64,000 nt of DNA, from contig NZ_JADEYC010000009.1 of the NCBI RefSeq assembly GCF_015209505.1, positions 62,001 to 126,000 on the forward strand, in the 5' to 3' direction. This document shows, piece after piece, positions 41,868 through 51,426 of the stretch. Position 1 is the first letter of the stretch, and each line of letters starts with the position of its first letter. The translations under genes and the position numbers were made by a program. Origin of the DNA: Saccharopolyspora montiporae (GTDB lineage Bacteria; Actinomycetota; Actinomycetes; Mycobacteriales; Pseudonocardiaceae). The notes below the pieces were generated by a model. It had not been told where the DNA came from. It saw only the letters and a program-made list of their open reading frames with translations, and did not search any database.

Positions 41868-42396
41868 TCAAAACCCTTTCCATCAACACCATGTGTGGTG
41901 CGCTGCCGCTTTCGCTCACCGTCTGGTGCACGGTGATCAACCCCAGTTCGGCCATGTCTGCCAGCAAAACCCGCGTGACCCCCACCGGCACGGACAGCAG
42001 AGCTCCCACCTCGGCCACCGACCGGGGCTGGTCCCGGCAGAGATCGGCGATCGACTGGTGCTCCAGCCGGGCCGGTACCCCCGGACGGGAGGTTTCCCCG
42101 GCCGAGACCAGCGTCTCCAGCTGCAGTTCGTGCGTCGACCGGGTGCGACCACCGGTCCAGGTGTAGGACCGCACGCTGGAGGCCGCGCGCTGCTCCTCCG
42201 GTTCCGGGGCCTGCTGCTGGTCGTGGTCCGGTTGCTGCGGCTGCTGCTGTTCCGGACGCTGTTCGTCGGTGCGCTCCCGGCGCTTGCGCCTGCGCCTGCT
42301 GTCCAGGGAGAAGCCGTTGAGCACATCGGCGAGCGCGTCATCACCGCTGTCCTCGTATCTTCGCCCGCTTTCCGAGAAATCGGAGCCTCTGCTCAT
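41848..42396 (-). CDS. conservon DUF742 protein (CvnC type)
   Basis: This 182-residue protein has a low-complexity Gln/Pro/Glu-rich N-terminal part to about residue 75. The DUF742 winged-helix domain follows: HELQLETLVSAGE, HQSIADLCRDQPRSVAEVGA, and VGVTRVLLADMAELGLITVH. A DNA- or protein-binding role is possible. The ATG at 42396 follows GAGGACGCG, eight bases after the roadblock gene stop. Confidence 0.92.
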   Translation of the reverse strand: MSRGSDFSESGRRYEDSGDDALADVLNGFSLDSRRRRKRRERTDEQRPEQQQPQQPDHDQQQAPEPEEQRAASSVRSYTWTGGRTRSTHELQLETLVSAGETSRPGVPARLEHQSIADLCRDQPRSVAEVGALLSVPVGVTRVLLADMAELGLITVHQTVSESGSAPHMVLMERVLSGLRRL

Positions 42397-42403
42397 CGCG
42401 TCC

Positions 42404-42844
42404 TCACACCAGCTGGCCCGTGAACGAGTTCGACGCGCTCTGCAGCTGCGACCGGATCTCCGGCGTCAGCATCTGGCCGACCCGCTCCACGAGCATGGTC
42501 ATCTCGTAACCGATCAGTCCCATGTCGCACTGCGGGGCCGCGAGCACCGTGAGGCACGAGCCGTCACTGATGCCCATCTGCAGCAGGGTGCCGTGCTCCA
42601 TCTCCACGACGGTCTGCACGACTTCGCCCGCCTCGAAACACTTCGCCGAGCCCTGGGTCAGGCTCAGCAGACCGGACGCCACCGCGGCGAGCTGGTCCGC
42701 GCGGTCCCGGGGCAGGGTGTTCGAAGCCGTCAGCAGCAGACCGTCCGCCGACACCACGATGGCGTGCGCGACGCCGGTCACCTGTTCGGCGAAGTTCGTG
42801 ATCAACCAGCCGAACCTGCGGGAAATCGTCTCCTGGGCAGTCAT
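42404..42844 (-). CDS. conservon roadblock/LC7 protein (CvnB type)
   Basis: This 146-residue roadblock/LC7 protein shows [20 protein letters not shown] and [21 protein letters not shown], with MGIGSCLTVL-like [15 protein letters not shown] and [17 protein letters not shown]. It is the presumed regulator of the CvnD GTPase. The ATG at 42844 follows a near-perfect AGGAGGTTGC. It lies 55 bases downstream of the sensor kinase gene. Confidence 0.93.
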   Translation of the reverse strand: MTAQETISRRFGWLITNFAEQVTGVAHAIVVSADGLLLTASNTLPRDRADQLAAVASGLLSLTQGSAKCFEAGEVVQTVVEMEHGTLLQMGISDGSCLTVLAAPQCDMGLIGYEMTMLVERVGQMLTPEIRSQLQSASNSFTGQLV

Positions 42845-42899
42845 GCAACCTCCTGTTCATTGCCGCCGATGACCGGCTGGTTCGACCTCGCCGGCGGGC

Positions 42900-45800
42900 T
42901 CACTCCTCATCGGACGCGCGGTGCCTGCCGCGGCTGGCCCCGCTCTGGAAGCCGGAGAGCCGGTCGCGCAGGTGGTCGGCGTCCCGGTGCAGCTGTCCGC
43001 CCGACGACCCGTCGTCCGACTTCGAGCCGATGCTGCCGGGAACCAGGTGCGCCTTGGGTGTGCGCCGCGGGAGGCCGGCTTCGGTGAACGAGGCGGGCTG
43101 CGGGTTCGCCGCAGCCTCGGCCGCTTCCCGCCCCCGGTCCGCTCCGGAATCGGGCCACTGCGGTTCGGCCGCTTCCGGCGCCTGCTGGGCCGGGGCCTCC
43201 TGCTGGCCGCCGAACCGGACCCCGTTGTGGTTGTCGGCGAGCTGCCTGCTGATGTCACCCGCGCTGCGAGTGCCGGCCCGCTGCTCACCGGCGGGTTCGG
43301 CCGCGCCACCGGATCGCGGTGTGCGCTGCGGGAGTCCGGACGAGGTGTAGGACAGTTCGCTCGCACCGCCGTCGGCGGGGTCACCCGCGTCCGGCCAGCC
43401 GGGATCGTCGGCGCCCTCCTCGTCGGCGAACGGGTTCTCCGACGCGGGCTGGAACCACTGCGACGCGGACCGCCCCGGTTGCGGATCCGGTTCCGGCGGC
43501 GTGGTCGGCGCCGGCCGCGACCGCGGGACCGGGGACGGCGGGTTCGGCGGACCGGGCGCGGGCGGCGGCTGCTCGACCGACGGCCACTCGAACCCGGGTT
43601 CCGGATGCCCTGCCAGGTCCGACGGGGCATCGAACAGGTACGCCGTGGGCCGTTCCGCGTCCACATCGCCGGACGGCTCGAACAGGCTGTTGCCGAGGAG
43701 TCCTGGTTCCGGCGCGGGAGCGGCCGCCTGCGGAGGCGGTTCCGGTGCGGGCGGCTGCGCGGGTGGTTCGGGTGCGGGCGGTTCCTGCCACATCGAGGTG
43801 CGCAGGTCCTCCCGCGAGGACCCGTTGACCGGCGGATGCGTGTCCGTCGCGCCCCCGTGCAGCAGTTCGTTCCGATCGATGCCGTTGTTGGTGGCACCGG
43901 GATCCTGGTGATCGTCGTACCAGGATCCGCCCGGCGTCCCGTCCGAAGCCCCGGGCCAACCGGGCGGTGCCGCCCGTCCCGGCGAGGGCAGGGCGCCCGA
44001 CGTGGGCATCTCCTGGTGCGCGTGCCCGTTGTTGCCGTACGAACCGAGGTCGCCGTTCGACCCGGAGTTGCCGTATGAACCCGCGTTGCCGTACGAACCG
44101 GGGTTGCCGCCGAACGCACCCGGGTTGCCCGGCGGCTGCCAGGCGGCCGTCGCCTCCGAGGAGACCACGTGCTCGGCCGGGACCATCACGGTCGCGCGCA
44201 CCCCCTCGACGTCCGGGCCGCCGTGCAGCTCGACGCCGATCCCGTGCCGCACCGCGAGCCGGCCGGCGACGAACAGGCCCATCCGGCGCGAACTGGCCAG
44301 GTCGTCCTCGTCCACGCGCGCCAGGCGCTGGTTGGCGCGGGCGAGCTCGGCATCGCCCATGCCGATGCCCTGGTCGAGCACGTCCAACACGATCGTCCCG
44401 TCACCGGCCTGGTACCCGGACAACGTGACGTTGGTGTCCGGCGCGGAGAAGTTCGCCGCGTTGTCCAGCAGCTCGGCCACCAGCCGCACCATGTCGCTGG
44501 CCGCGTACCCGCGGAGCTGGACGTTCGGCGGCGGCTGCACGACCACCCGCGGGTAGTGCTCGATCTCGGACACGGCCGCGCGCAGCACGTCGGCCAGCGT
44601 CGTCGGCTGGGTGAACCGGCGGGCCAGGTCGCTGCCGGAGAGGACCATGAGGTTCTCGTTGTTCCGGCGCATCCGGGTCGCGAGGTGGTCCAGCTGGAAC
44701 AGCCGGGACAGCTGATCCGGATCTTCCTCGTCGTGCTCCAGGTCCTCGAAGAGCCGGAGCTGCCGTTCCAGCAGGCTCTGGCTGCGCCGGGACACGTTGA
44801 TGAAGACCTCGCTGTAGCCGCGCCGCAGGTCGGCCTGCTCGACGGCCAGCCGCAGCGCCTGCTGGTTGACCTCGTCGAACGCCCGGGCCACCTGCCCGAC
44901 CTCGTCGGTGGTGCGCACCGGAACGGGCGTCACCGCGGAGTCGGCGCGCCCACCGGAGCGGATCTCGGCGACCGCGTCCGGCAGCTGGTACTCAGCGGCA
45001 TCCAGCGCACTGCTGCGCAGCTGGCGCAGCGACCCCAGCAGGTGCCGGGTGATGACGATCACGGTCGCGGCGGCCGCGATGAGCGCGGCCAGCAGCAGCA
45101 CCGAGTCCCAACCCGCCTGGTCGCTGGCGTCGGACTCCAGTCCCGCCGCAGTGGTGCGCACGTCGTCGGCGACGAGGTCGTGGCCCCCCTTGATCACCTC
45201 GACCGAGGCGTCCGAGGCGGTGTTCCACTGCTCGCGGCCGATGGAGTACTCGCCACTGGCGACGTCGTCGGTGCTCTCCATCAGCACCGCGGCCAGCAGC
45301 TGGTTCCGCTGGGTGACCTCCGGACCACCGACCTTCTCCGTGAGCAGTTCGCGCCACTTGGCCGCGACCGTCGATCCGGCTTCGCCGATCTTGCTGACCA
45401 GCCGGGCGCGGGAACCCATCAACTGCTGCAGGGCCTGCTCGTCCAGCGCGCCCTCGGACAGGCCGGTCAGCACCAGCGCCTGCTGCAGCCGGACCTCCTC
45501 CATCATCGAGAGCACCGACTGGCTCGCGGCGGCGTTCGAGGACAGCTGCGGGTCGGCGACGGTGCTGGTGAGCGCGGCGTCCAGCGACAGGGCCGCGTTG
45601 GTCAGGGCGGAGTAGCCCTGGATGGCCTGGGCGGGGGCGAGCTGGTCGTTCTGCACCCCGTCGCGCAGCTGCTGGATCCCTTGAAGCTGCCTGGTCAGCT
45701 CACCGTTGCGGTCGACGACGACTTCCGCGAAGTCGTTGTCGGTCCGGCTCATCAGCTCGTCGAGCGCGGCCACGGCCCGGTCGGTCTCCACTGCGCTGCG

Positions 45801-46097
45801 CTCGACCTGTTCCGGACCGGTGTCCCCGGTCAGGTACTGGACCGCTCCGTTGCGTTCTTCCTGCAACGAACCGAGGAGGGGTTCGATGCGCTCGACCGCG
45901 TCCAGGACCTGGGCCACCCGCCGGTACTCGCCGGCCTGATCGACCTGCCAGCCGATCTGGCCGACGCCGAGCGTGATCGCGAAGATCAGCGGCACCAGCA
46001 CGACCGCGGCCAGCTTGGTGGGCAGCGGCCAGTTGCGCCACTGCAAGACCTTGTCCCGGCGGCGTGGGGCGCCGCCGGCCTCCTCGTCGACGTTCAC
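42900..46097 (-). CDS. conservon sensor histidine kinase-like protein (CvnA type) with nitrate-sensing domain
   Basis: This 1065-residue membrane protein has TM1 at about 25-47, a long extracytoplasmic four-helix region of the NIT type, and TM2 near 330-355. A HAMP linker follows (VRTTDEVGQVARAFDEVNQ). An ATPase domain carries LLDNAANFSAPDT and DQGIGMG, but I see no clear H-box. About 400 C-terminal residues are disordered: GSYGN repeats near 655-695, then proline-rich segments and a basic end (GASRGRHRASDEE). The tail is much longer than needed for catalysis and may bind partners. The GTG at 46097 follows GGGAGGGCAGTC. Confidence 0.92.
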   Translation of the reverse strand: MNVDEEAGGAPRRRDKVLQWRNWPLPTKLAAVVLVPLIFAITLGVGQIGWQVDQAGEYRRVAQVLDAVERIEPLLGSLQEERNGAVQYLTGDTGPEQVERSAVETDRAVAALDELMSRTDNDFAEVVVDRNGELTRQLQGIQQLRDGVQNDQLAPAQAIQGYSALTNAALSLDAALTSTVADPQLSSNAAASQSVLSMMEEVRLQQALVLTGLSEGALDEQALQQLMGSRARLVSKIGEAGSTVAAKWRELLTEKVGGPEVTQRNQLLAAVLMESTDDVASGEYSIGREQWNTASDASVEVIKGGHDLVADDVRTTAAGLESDASDQAGWDSVLLLAALIAAAATVIVITRHLLGSLRQLRSSALDAAEYQLPDAVAEIRSGGRADSAVTPVPVRTTDEVGQVARAFDEVNQQALRLAVEQADLRRGYSEVFINVSRRSQSLLERQLRLFEDLEHDEEDPDQLSRLFQLDHLATRMRRNNENLMVLSGSDLARRFTQPTTLADVLRAAVSEIEHYPRVVVQPPPNVQLRGYAASDMVRLVAELLDNAANFSAPDTNVTLSGYQAGDGTIVLDVLDQGIGMGDAELARANQRLARVDEDDLASSRRMGLFVAGRLAVRHGIGVELHGGPDVEGVRATVMVPAEHVVSSEATAAWQPPGNPGAFGGNPGSYGNAGSYGNSGSNGDLGSYGNNGHAHQEMPTSGALPSPGRAAPPGWPGASDGTPGGSWYDDHQDPGATNNGIDRNELLHGGATDTHPPVNGSSREDLRTSMWQEPPAPEPPAQPPAPEPPPQAAAPAPEPGLLGNSLFEPSGDVDAERPTAYLFDAPSDLAGHPEPGFEWPSVEQPPPAPGPPNPPSPVPRSRPAPTTPPEPDPQPGRSASQWFQPASENPFADEEGADDPGWPDAGDPADGGASELSYTSSGLPQRTPRSGGAAEPAGEQRAGTRSAGDISRQLADNHNGVRFGGQQEAPAQQAPEAAEPQWPDSGADRGREAAEAAANPQPASFTEAGLPRRTPKAHLVPGSIGSKSDDGSSGGQLHRDADHLRDRLSGFQSGASRGRHRASDEE

Positions 46098-46805
46098 GAC
46101 TGCCCTCCCGGCCGCGGGCGGGGATTGCCGTGCCGCGCACCCCGGGTACGTCGGCTGTCCGGCCAACTGCTCGTTGGAGAACGGCGCATGCGTGCGATCC
46201 CGCAATCGTCGTCAGGTTTGTCAGGGTGAAATCCAGCCGCGGCGGCGTCGGGCGCGGCGATCAGCAGCGGCTCACAGTACTGCACCGCACCTGCGGGAGC
46301 CCCGCCTGGCACGTGCTGCTGCGACCTCGCACGGATCGCGCATTCCGGACACCGGTCTCGAACTGCAACCCTTCCCGTCCGCGCGACTGACTTTCAGTGC
46401 CCACGCACTATAAGCCCCACTGCGCGAGAAAGCACCGGGGGCGTTTTCCCATTCGGCTGCGGCAAACAGGGTAGGTCACACCGCGTATCGGCGGCCCTGT
46501 TGCGAAACTCGCAGTTTCACTCGTTCGGAGTAAATGATTACAATTGCGCATCGCGGGATGGACAGCGAATTCCCTGGTCGCCGACTCCCGTCGTGCCCGA
46601 ACCGCAATGACCTGGTGATACCAGACAGTAACCAGACCCGCCGCAGCCCGCGCCCATCCTGCCCGCTATGGGTCGACTGTTCAGCCAAAACGCAATAAAA
46701 AGTGGCGATCACCACACTGTCGGGTGACAGCGTGGCGTGGTTAGAATTTCTCGCCGTCGCAGGTCCCGGCCCCAGCGGCCGACCGCACAGTTCCAGGAAG
46801 GATGC
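46098..46805. other. long regulatory gap between the conservon and the DUF485-actP operon
   Basis: About 700 bases with no supportable gene, and AT-richer than the surroundings from 46500 to 46760. It holds the 15-bp palindrome at 46504-46518, a CTGTC-GGGT-GACAG hairpin near 46717-46730, and TTAGAATTTC near 46741, a possible -10 for the rightward operon. Promoters of both divergent operons must be here. Confidence 0.55.
46504..46518. promoter_or_regulatory. perfect palindrome, candidate operator
   Basis: GAAACT-CGC-AGTTTC is a perfect 15-bp inverted repeat in an AT-rich part of the gap upstream of the acetate permease operon and the conservon. The regulator is unknown. Confidence 0.45.
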
Positions 46806-47222
46806 ATGAGCAACGCAACGCAATCCGCGGTGCGCGGCAACCCCCGCGATCCGGGCGGAAACGGGCGGACAGCCTTCGGTGGAATCGACAAGAGCGCAGT
46901 TCGGTACACCCCGGAGCACGTCGATTTCTCCGCCATCCAGCAGAGCCCTGAATTCCGTTCCCTGCGCAGCCGCCTCAAATGGTTCGTCTTTCCGGCGACG
47001 GCGTTTTTCCTGATCTGGTACCTGGGGTACGTCGTCCTCGCCGCCTACGCACCGGACTTCATGGCCCAGCGGGTCTTCGGTGAGGTCAACGTCGGTCTGC
47101 TGATGGGCATCGGGCAGTTCGCGACGACCCTGCTGCTGACCACCCTCTACGCCCGGTACGCCCGGAAGCACCTCGACCCGCAGGTGGACGAGCTCCGGGA
47201 GAACGCGGGCGGTGCCGCCTGA
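46806..47222 (+). CDS. DUF485 membrane protein (YjcH type)
   Basis: This 138-residue protein has a disordered 45-residue start, then HVDFSAIQQSPEFRSLRSRL and the DUF485 pair of membrane helices: WFVFPATAFFLIWYLGYVVL and GLLMGIGQFATTLLLTTLYA, with ARKHLDPQVDELRE after. DUF485 proteins accompany ActP-type acetate permeases. The ATG at 46806 follows AGGAAGG. Its stop overlaps the start of the permease gene (TGATG), so the two are coupled. Confidence 0.92.
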   Translation: MSNATQSAVRGNPRDPGGNGRTAFGGIDKSAVRYTPEHVDFSAIQQSPEFRSLRSRLKWFVFPATAFFLIWYLGYVVLAAYAPDFMAQRVFGEVNVGLLMGIGQFATTLLLTTLYARYARKHLDPQVDELRENAGGAA

Positions 47223-48811
47223 TGCCCGATTCCCTGATCCCCGAAGACACCGCGATCGTCAACACCGCGGTGTTCGCGGTGTTCGTGCTGATCACGCTGA
47301 TCGTGGTCTACAGCGTCAGCAACCGCGGTACCACCAGCGACTACTTCGTGGCCGGGAGCTCGTTCAGCGGCGCGCAGAACGGGATCGCGCTGTCCGGCGA
47401 CTTCCTGTCCGCCGCGTCCTTCCTCGGCATCGCCGGGGCGATCGCCGTGCACGGCTACGACGGCTTCCTGTACTCCATCGGCTTCCTGGTCGCCTGGCTG
47501 GTGAACCTGCTGCTCATCGCGGAGCGGATGCGCAACACCGGCCGGTTCACCATGGGCGACGTGATCAGCTTCCGCACCCGGCAGCGGCCCGTCCGCGCAG
47601 CGGCGGCACTGTCCACACTGGTCATCACGCTCGTCTACATGATCGCCCAGATGGCCGGTGCCGGTGGTCTCGTCGCGCTGCTGCTGAACGTGCACAGCGG
47701 CTGGGGCCAGGCCCTGGTGATCGCCGGCGTCGGCCTGATCATGGTGTTCTACGTGCTGGTCGGCGGCATGAAGGGCACCACCTGGGTGCAGATCATCAAG
47801 GCGACCTTCCTGCTGCTGTGCGTCGTGCTGATCACGATCTTCCTGCTCGGCAAGTTCGGCTACAGCTTCAGCGACCTGCTGCGCCAGGCGGCGGACAACA
47901 ACCCCAACGGCGAGGCGATCTTCGCACCCGGTGTGCAGTACGGGATTTCGGAGATGTCCAAGTTGGACTTCGTCTCGCTGTCGCTGGCGCTGGTGCTCGG
48001 TGTCGGGGGCCTGCCGCACGTGCTGATGCGCTTCTACACCGTGCCCAACGCCCGCGAAGCGCGGAACTCGGTGGTGTGGGCCACCTGGACGATGGTGCTG
48101 TTCTACCTGTGCACCCTGGTCATCGGGTACGGCGCAGCCGCGCTCGTCGGTACCGACACGATCCTCAACGCCCCCGGCGCGGAGAACTCGGCCGCACCGC
48201 TGCTGGCGTACGAGGTCGGGGGCACGGTGATCCTCGGGCTCGTCGCGGCGGTCGCCTTCGCCACGATCCTGGCCGTGGTCGCCGGGTTGACGCTGACCGC
48301 GTCGGCCTCGTTCGCCCACGACATCTACGCCAACATCATCCGCGGCGGCAACGCCGATTCGGACCGGGTGCTGCTCGTGGCGCGGTGGACGGCGGTGGGC
48401 ATCGGGCTCGCCTCGATCCTGGGCGGCGTGCTGGTCAACGGGCAGAACATCGCGTTCCTGGTGGGGCTGGCCTTCGCTTTCGCCGCCTCGGCGAACCTGC
48501 CGACCCTGCTGTACACGCTGTTCTGGACGCGGTTCAACACCACCGGCGTGCTGTTCAGCATCTACGGCGGGCTCATCTCCTGCCTGCTGTTGGTGCTGCT
48601 GTCCCCGGTCGTGTCCGGCTCCCCGGACTCGATCCTGCCGGACGTGGACTTCGCGCTGTTCCCGCTGAAGAACCCGGGAATCGTTTCCATTCCCGTCTCG
48701 TTCCTGCTCGGATTCATCGGCACGTTCCTGCACAAGGGCCCCTCGGAACGGGAACGCCAGGCCGAGCTGGAAGTCCGCTCGCTGACCGGGATCACTCCCC
48801 GGAACGGCTGA
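47222..48811 (+). CDS. actP: cation/acetate symporter ActP, sodium:solute symporter family
   Basis: This 529-residue membrane protein has about 13 helices and SSS-family features: STSDYFVAGSSFSGAQNGIA-like YFVAGSSFSGAQNGIALSGD, AASFLGIAGAIAVHGYDGF, and GVGGLPHVLMRFYTVPNA, a signature close to the ActP motif. It takes up acetate and related short acids with sodium. It starts at the ATG that overlaps the DUF485 stop. A strong 18-bp hairpin follows the gene. Carbon-source control is likely, but the regulator is not in view. Confidence 0.93.
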   Translation: MPDSLIPEDTAIVNTAVFAVFVLITLIVVYSVSNRGTTSDYFVAGSSFSGAQNGIALSGDFLSAASFLGIAGAIAVHGYDGFLYSIGFLVAWLVNLLLIAERMRNTGRFTMGDVISFRTRQRPVRAAAALSTLVITLVYMIAQMAGAGGLVALLLNVHSGWGQALVIAGVGLIMVFYVLVGGMKGTTWVQIIKATFLLLCVVLITIFLLGKFGYSFSDLLRQAADNNPNGEAIFAPGVQYGISEMSKLDFVSLSLALVLGVGGLPHVLMRFYTVPNAREARNSVVWATWTMVLFYLCTLVIGYGAAALVGTDTILNAPGAENSAAPLLAYEVGGTVILGLVAAVAFATILAVVAGLTLTASASFAHDIYANIIRGGNADSDRVLLVARWTAVGIGLASILGGVLVNGQNIAFLVGLAFAFAASANLPTLLYTLFWTRFNTTGVLFSIYGGLISCLLLVLLSPVVSGSPDSILPDVDFALFPLKNPGIVSIPVSFLLGFIGTFLHKGPSERERQAELEVRSLTGITPRNG

Positions 48812-48824
48812 CGCCCGCGTCCTG

Positions 48825-48865
48825 CGGGCCCCGTTCGAACCGCCGCCCGGTTCGAACGGGGCCCG
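48825..48865. terminator. long hairpin after actP
   Basis: A perfect 18-bp stem (48825-48842 with 48848-48865) has a five-base loop, 14 bp past the actP stop. No T-tract is seen. The position fits transcription termination. Confidence 0.8.
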
Positions 48866-49107
48866 TGCGCGATCGCGCACCCCCACCCCCGAACGATCCG
48901 CCGCGCATCACCCACACGCCGGATCCTCCTCCGCCGCCCGACAACGATGGGTCACCGGACCGCGCTTCCCCGCACCAATTCCGCTCTACCCGATCGGATA
49001 ATGTCCGGGCGCCCTTTTCGAAATAGAATGGAAAGCGGCCGGAAGAACCGGAGCAGACAGCTTCGGAAATTGTGAAAATTGATCTCCGGCCCTTGGCGGG
49101 GGCTAAG

Positions 49108-49470
49108 ATGCGCAACGTTCGCAAGGCACTTCTCGCTGCTGCTGTGGCCGTGGCCTTCCCCACATCCGGGCTGGCCACGCACGTCGTGACACTCGCGCTG
49201 AACATCCGGAGCGAACTGATGCACCGGGCCGAGCAGGTCTCGCACGAACAATCGAGGAAGTTCGAGCAACCAGGAGTTCGAATCCGGTCGGCACCCGGAG
49301 TCGAGGCAACCGTCGTGGGGGACGGCAACCCCGGTGAAAGGGCCGAGGTGCACCGGGCCGTCGACGGCAGCGCAGTTCTGTGCGAGAACGGTTCGAACAA
49401 TTCTGAGTGGTTCGAAATCACGAACCGGGACACCTCGGTCACCGGGTACGTAAGCGGCTGCCTGCTGTGA
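49108..49470 (+). CDS. small secreted protein with an SH3b-like domain
   Basis: This 120-residue protein has a signal peptide (MRNVRKALLAAAVAVAFPTS, cleavage probably after GLA) and a C-terminal SH3-like pattern: VRIRSAPGVEATVVGDGNPG, then SEWFEITNRDTSVTGYVSGCLL. Two cysteines could form a disulphide. Such domains bind cell wall. The region is AT-richer than its neighbours. The ATG at 49108 has a weak ribosome binding site; an in-frame GTG at 49072 is possible. It is convergent with the flavin dehydrogenase gene. Confidence 0.6.
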   Translation: MRNVRKALLAAAVAVAFPTSGLATHVVTLALNIRSELMHRAEQVSHEQSRKFEQPGVRIRSAPGVEATVVGDGNPGERAEVHRAVDGSAVLCENGSNNSEWFEITNRDTSVTGYVSGCLL

Positions 49471-49516
49471 TCCGCCCGCGCCGCCGACACGCGCGGTCGG
49501 CGGCGCGCAGCCGGTG

Positions 49517-51169
49517 TCAGGCCACGGCCGCGGCCAGCGCCCGCCCGGCCTGCCTGCCGGAGAACAGGCAGCCGCCGAGGAAGGTGCCCTCCAGCGCCCG
49601 GTAGCCGTGCACCCCTCCACCACCGAAACCGGCGGCCTCACCCGCCGCGTACAACCCGGGCAGCACCTCTCCGGAGCCGTCCACCACCTGACCGGACAGG
49701 TCGGTCTCCAGCCCACCGAGCGTCTTGCGGGTCAGCAGGGACAACCGCACCGCGATGAGCGGCCCGGCCTCCGGGTCCAGCAGCTCGTGCGGTGGTGCCA
49801 CGCGCACCAGCCGGTCCACCGCGTAGCGCCGCGCGTCCCGGATCGCGTTGACCTGCTCGTCCTTGCCGAATCCGCTGGTGAGCTGCCGGTCGCGGGCGCG
49901 TACCTGCTCGTGCAGCGCGGACTCGTCGACCAGCTGCTCGCCCACCAAGTCGTTCATCCCGCGGACGAGTTCGCCCAGCGTGCGGCGCACCACGAAATCG
50001 GGGCCGCTGCGCACGAACTCCGCGATCGGCCCGGGCGTACCCCCGCCACCGCGCTGCAGCACCCCGCGCACGCTGCGCCCGGTCAGGTCCGGGTTCTGCT
50101 CCGAGCCGGACAGCGCGAACTCGCGACCGATGATGCGGCGGTTGAGCACGAACCAGGTGTGGTCGTAGCCGGTGCGCGTGATGTGCTCCATCGTGCCCAG
50201 CGTGTCGAAACCGGGGAACAGCGGCGACGGCAGCCGCTGCCCGCGGGCATCGACCCACAGCGAGGACGGCCCGGGCAGGATGCGGATGCCGTGCTCGGTC
50301 CAGACCGGCGCGTAGTTGCGGATCCCTTCGGTGTAGTGCCACATGCGGTCCGGGTTGATGACGCTGGCACCCACGTGCGCTGCGATGCCCAGCATCCGGC
50401 CGTCCACGTGGTCGGGGACTCCGGCGATCATGCGCTGCGGCGGCGGACCGCAGCGCTGCGGCCAGTTCTGCCGCACCAGGTCGACATCACCACCGATCCC
50501 GCCGGAGGAGACCAGGACCGCTTGGGCGCGCAGCTCGAACTCGCCCGCCTGCTCGCGGGTGCTGGGCTCGCCGCGCTGCGCACCGCTGGGGGCGAGAAGC
50601 TCACCGCGCACCCCGGTGACCGAACCGCCCTCGGTGATCAGCTCGCTCACCCGGTGCCGGAACCGGAAGCGGACCAGCCCGCGTCGTTCGGCGCTGCGCA
50701 CCCGGCGCAGGAACGGTTCCAGCAGGCCGGGTCCGGTCCCCCAGGTGATGTGGAAGCGGGGCACCGAATTGCCGTGGCCGGTGGCCAGGTGGCCACCGCG
50801 TTCGGCCCACTGCACCAGCGGGAAGAAGCGCACACCCTGCTCGGCCAGCCATGCGCGCTTCTCCCCGGCGGCGAATTCCACGTAGGCGCGCGCCCATTCC
50901 CGGGGCCAGCGGTCTTCCGGCCGGTCGAAGGCCGCGGAGCCGAACCAGTCCTGCAGGGCGAGCTCGGGCGAGTCGTGCACGCCGAGCCTGCGCTGCTCGG
51001 GCGAGTCGACGAAGAACAACCCGCCGAACGACCAGTGGGCCTGCCCGCCGAGCGAGGCCTCCGGCTCCTGGTCGAGGACCAGCACCCGCTTTCCCGCGTC
51101 GGCGAGTTCGGCGGTGGCCACCAAGCCGGCCAGTCCCGCTCCGACGACGATCACGTCCGCTTCCGGCAT
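49517..51169 (-). CDS. FAD-binding dehydrogenase (fumarate reductase/ketosteroid dehydrogenase-like)
   Basis: This 550-residue flavoprotein opens with ADVIVVGAGLAGLVATAELA, the FAD-binding GxGxxG, followed by VLVLDQEPEASLGGQAHWSF. It ends with LPGLYAAGEAAGFGGGGVHG and RALEGTFLGGCLFSGRQAG, the second FAD motif. It belongs to the FAD_binding_2 group with 3-ketosteroid dehydrogenases and succinate dehydrogenase flavoproteins. The substrate is unknown. The ATG at 51169 follows GGGGGGAGCGGAAC. It is divergent from the I36-type inhibitor gene, with a duplicated 21-bp element in the gap. Confidence 0.88.
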   Translation of the reverse strand: MPEADVIVVGAGLAGLVATAELADAGKRVLVLDQEPEASLGGQAHWSFGGLFFVDSPEQRRLGVHDSPELALQDWFGSAAFDRPEDRWPREWARAYVEFAAGEKRAWLAEQGVRFFPLVQWAERGGHLATGHGNSVPRFHITWGTGPGLLEPFLRRVRSAERRGLVRFRFRHRVSELITEGGSVTGVRGELLAPSGAQRGEPSTREQAGEFELRAQAVLVSSGGIGGDVDLVRQNWPQRCGPPPQRMIAGVPDHVDGRMLGIAAHVGASVINPDRMWHYTEGIRNYAPVWTEHGIRILPGPSSLWVDARGQRLPSPLFPGFDTLGTMEHITRTGYDHTWFVLNRRIIGREFALSGSEQNPDLTGRSVRGVLQRGGGGTPGPIAEFVRSGPDFVVRRTLGELVRGMNDLVGEQLVDESALHEQVRARDRQLTSGFGKDEQVNAIRDARRYAVDRLVRVAPPHELLDPEAGPLIAVRLSLLTRKTLGGLETDLSGQVVDGSGEVLPGLYAAGEAAGFGGGGVHGYRALEGTFLGGCLFSGRQAGRALAAAVA

Positions 51170-51185
51170 GTTCCGCTCCCCCCGG

Positions 51186-51227
51186 GGTTGACTTCCCGAT
51201 ACCGCCGGTTGACTTCCCGATACCGCC
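51186..51227. repeat. perfect 21-bp tandem duplication containing a -35-like sequence
   Basis: Two identical adjacent 21-bp units each contain ttgacttcccgataccgcc. TTGACT in each looks like a -35 hexamer on the plus strand, and CTATACC follows the second unit at a promoter-like distance (about 17-18 bp). This would be a promoter with a doubled -35 for the downstream plus-strand gene. Confidence 0.75.
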
Positions 51228-51426
51228 GACTCTATACCGAATCGAGTGAGCATCCGGGCGATCCGGGAACGCCGCGGATGTTCGGCGCCGTCGCAGTTCC
51301 CAGGCGTGCGAAACCACCCGGTCAGGGTGTATCAGGATGATCCGCTTGGAAAAGCGGTGGCCGATGGGCAATCTGGGCACATCGGATCAGCGGTAATCGA
51401 ATACCGCTCTGCGAAGGGAACTTTCG

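Noticed and set aside
46476..47171. 231-residue minus-strand frame opposite the DUF485 gene
   Set aside because: It is antisense to DUF485 and the AT-rich leader and has no homology; the DUF485-actP pair is clear on the plus strand.
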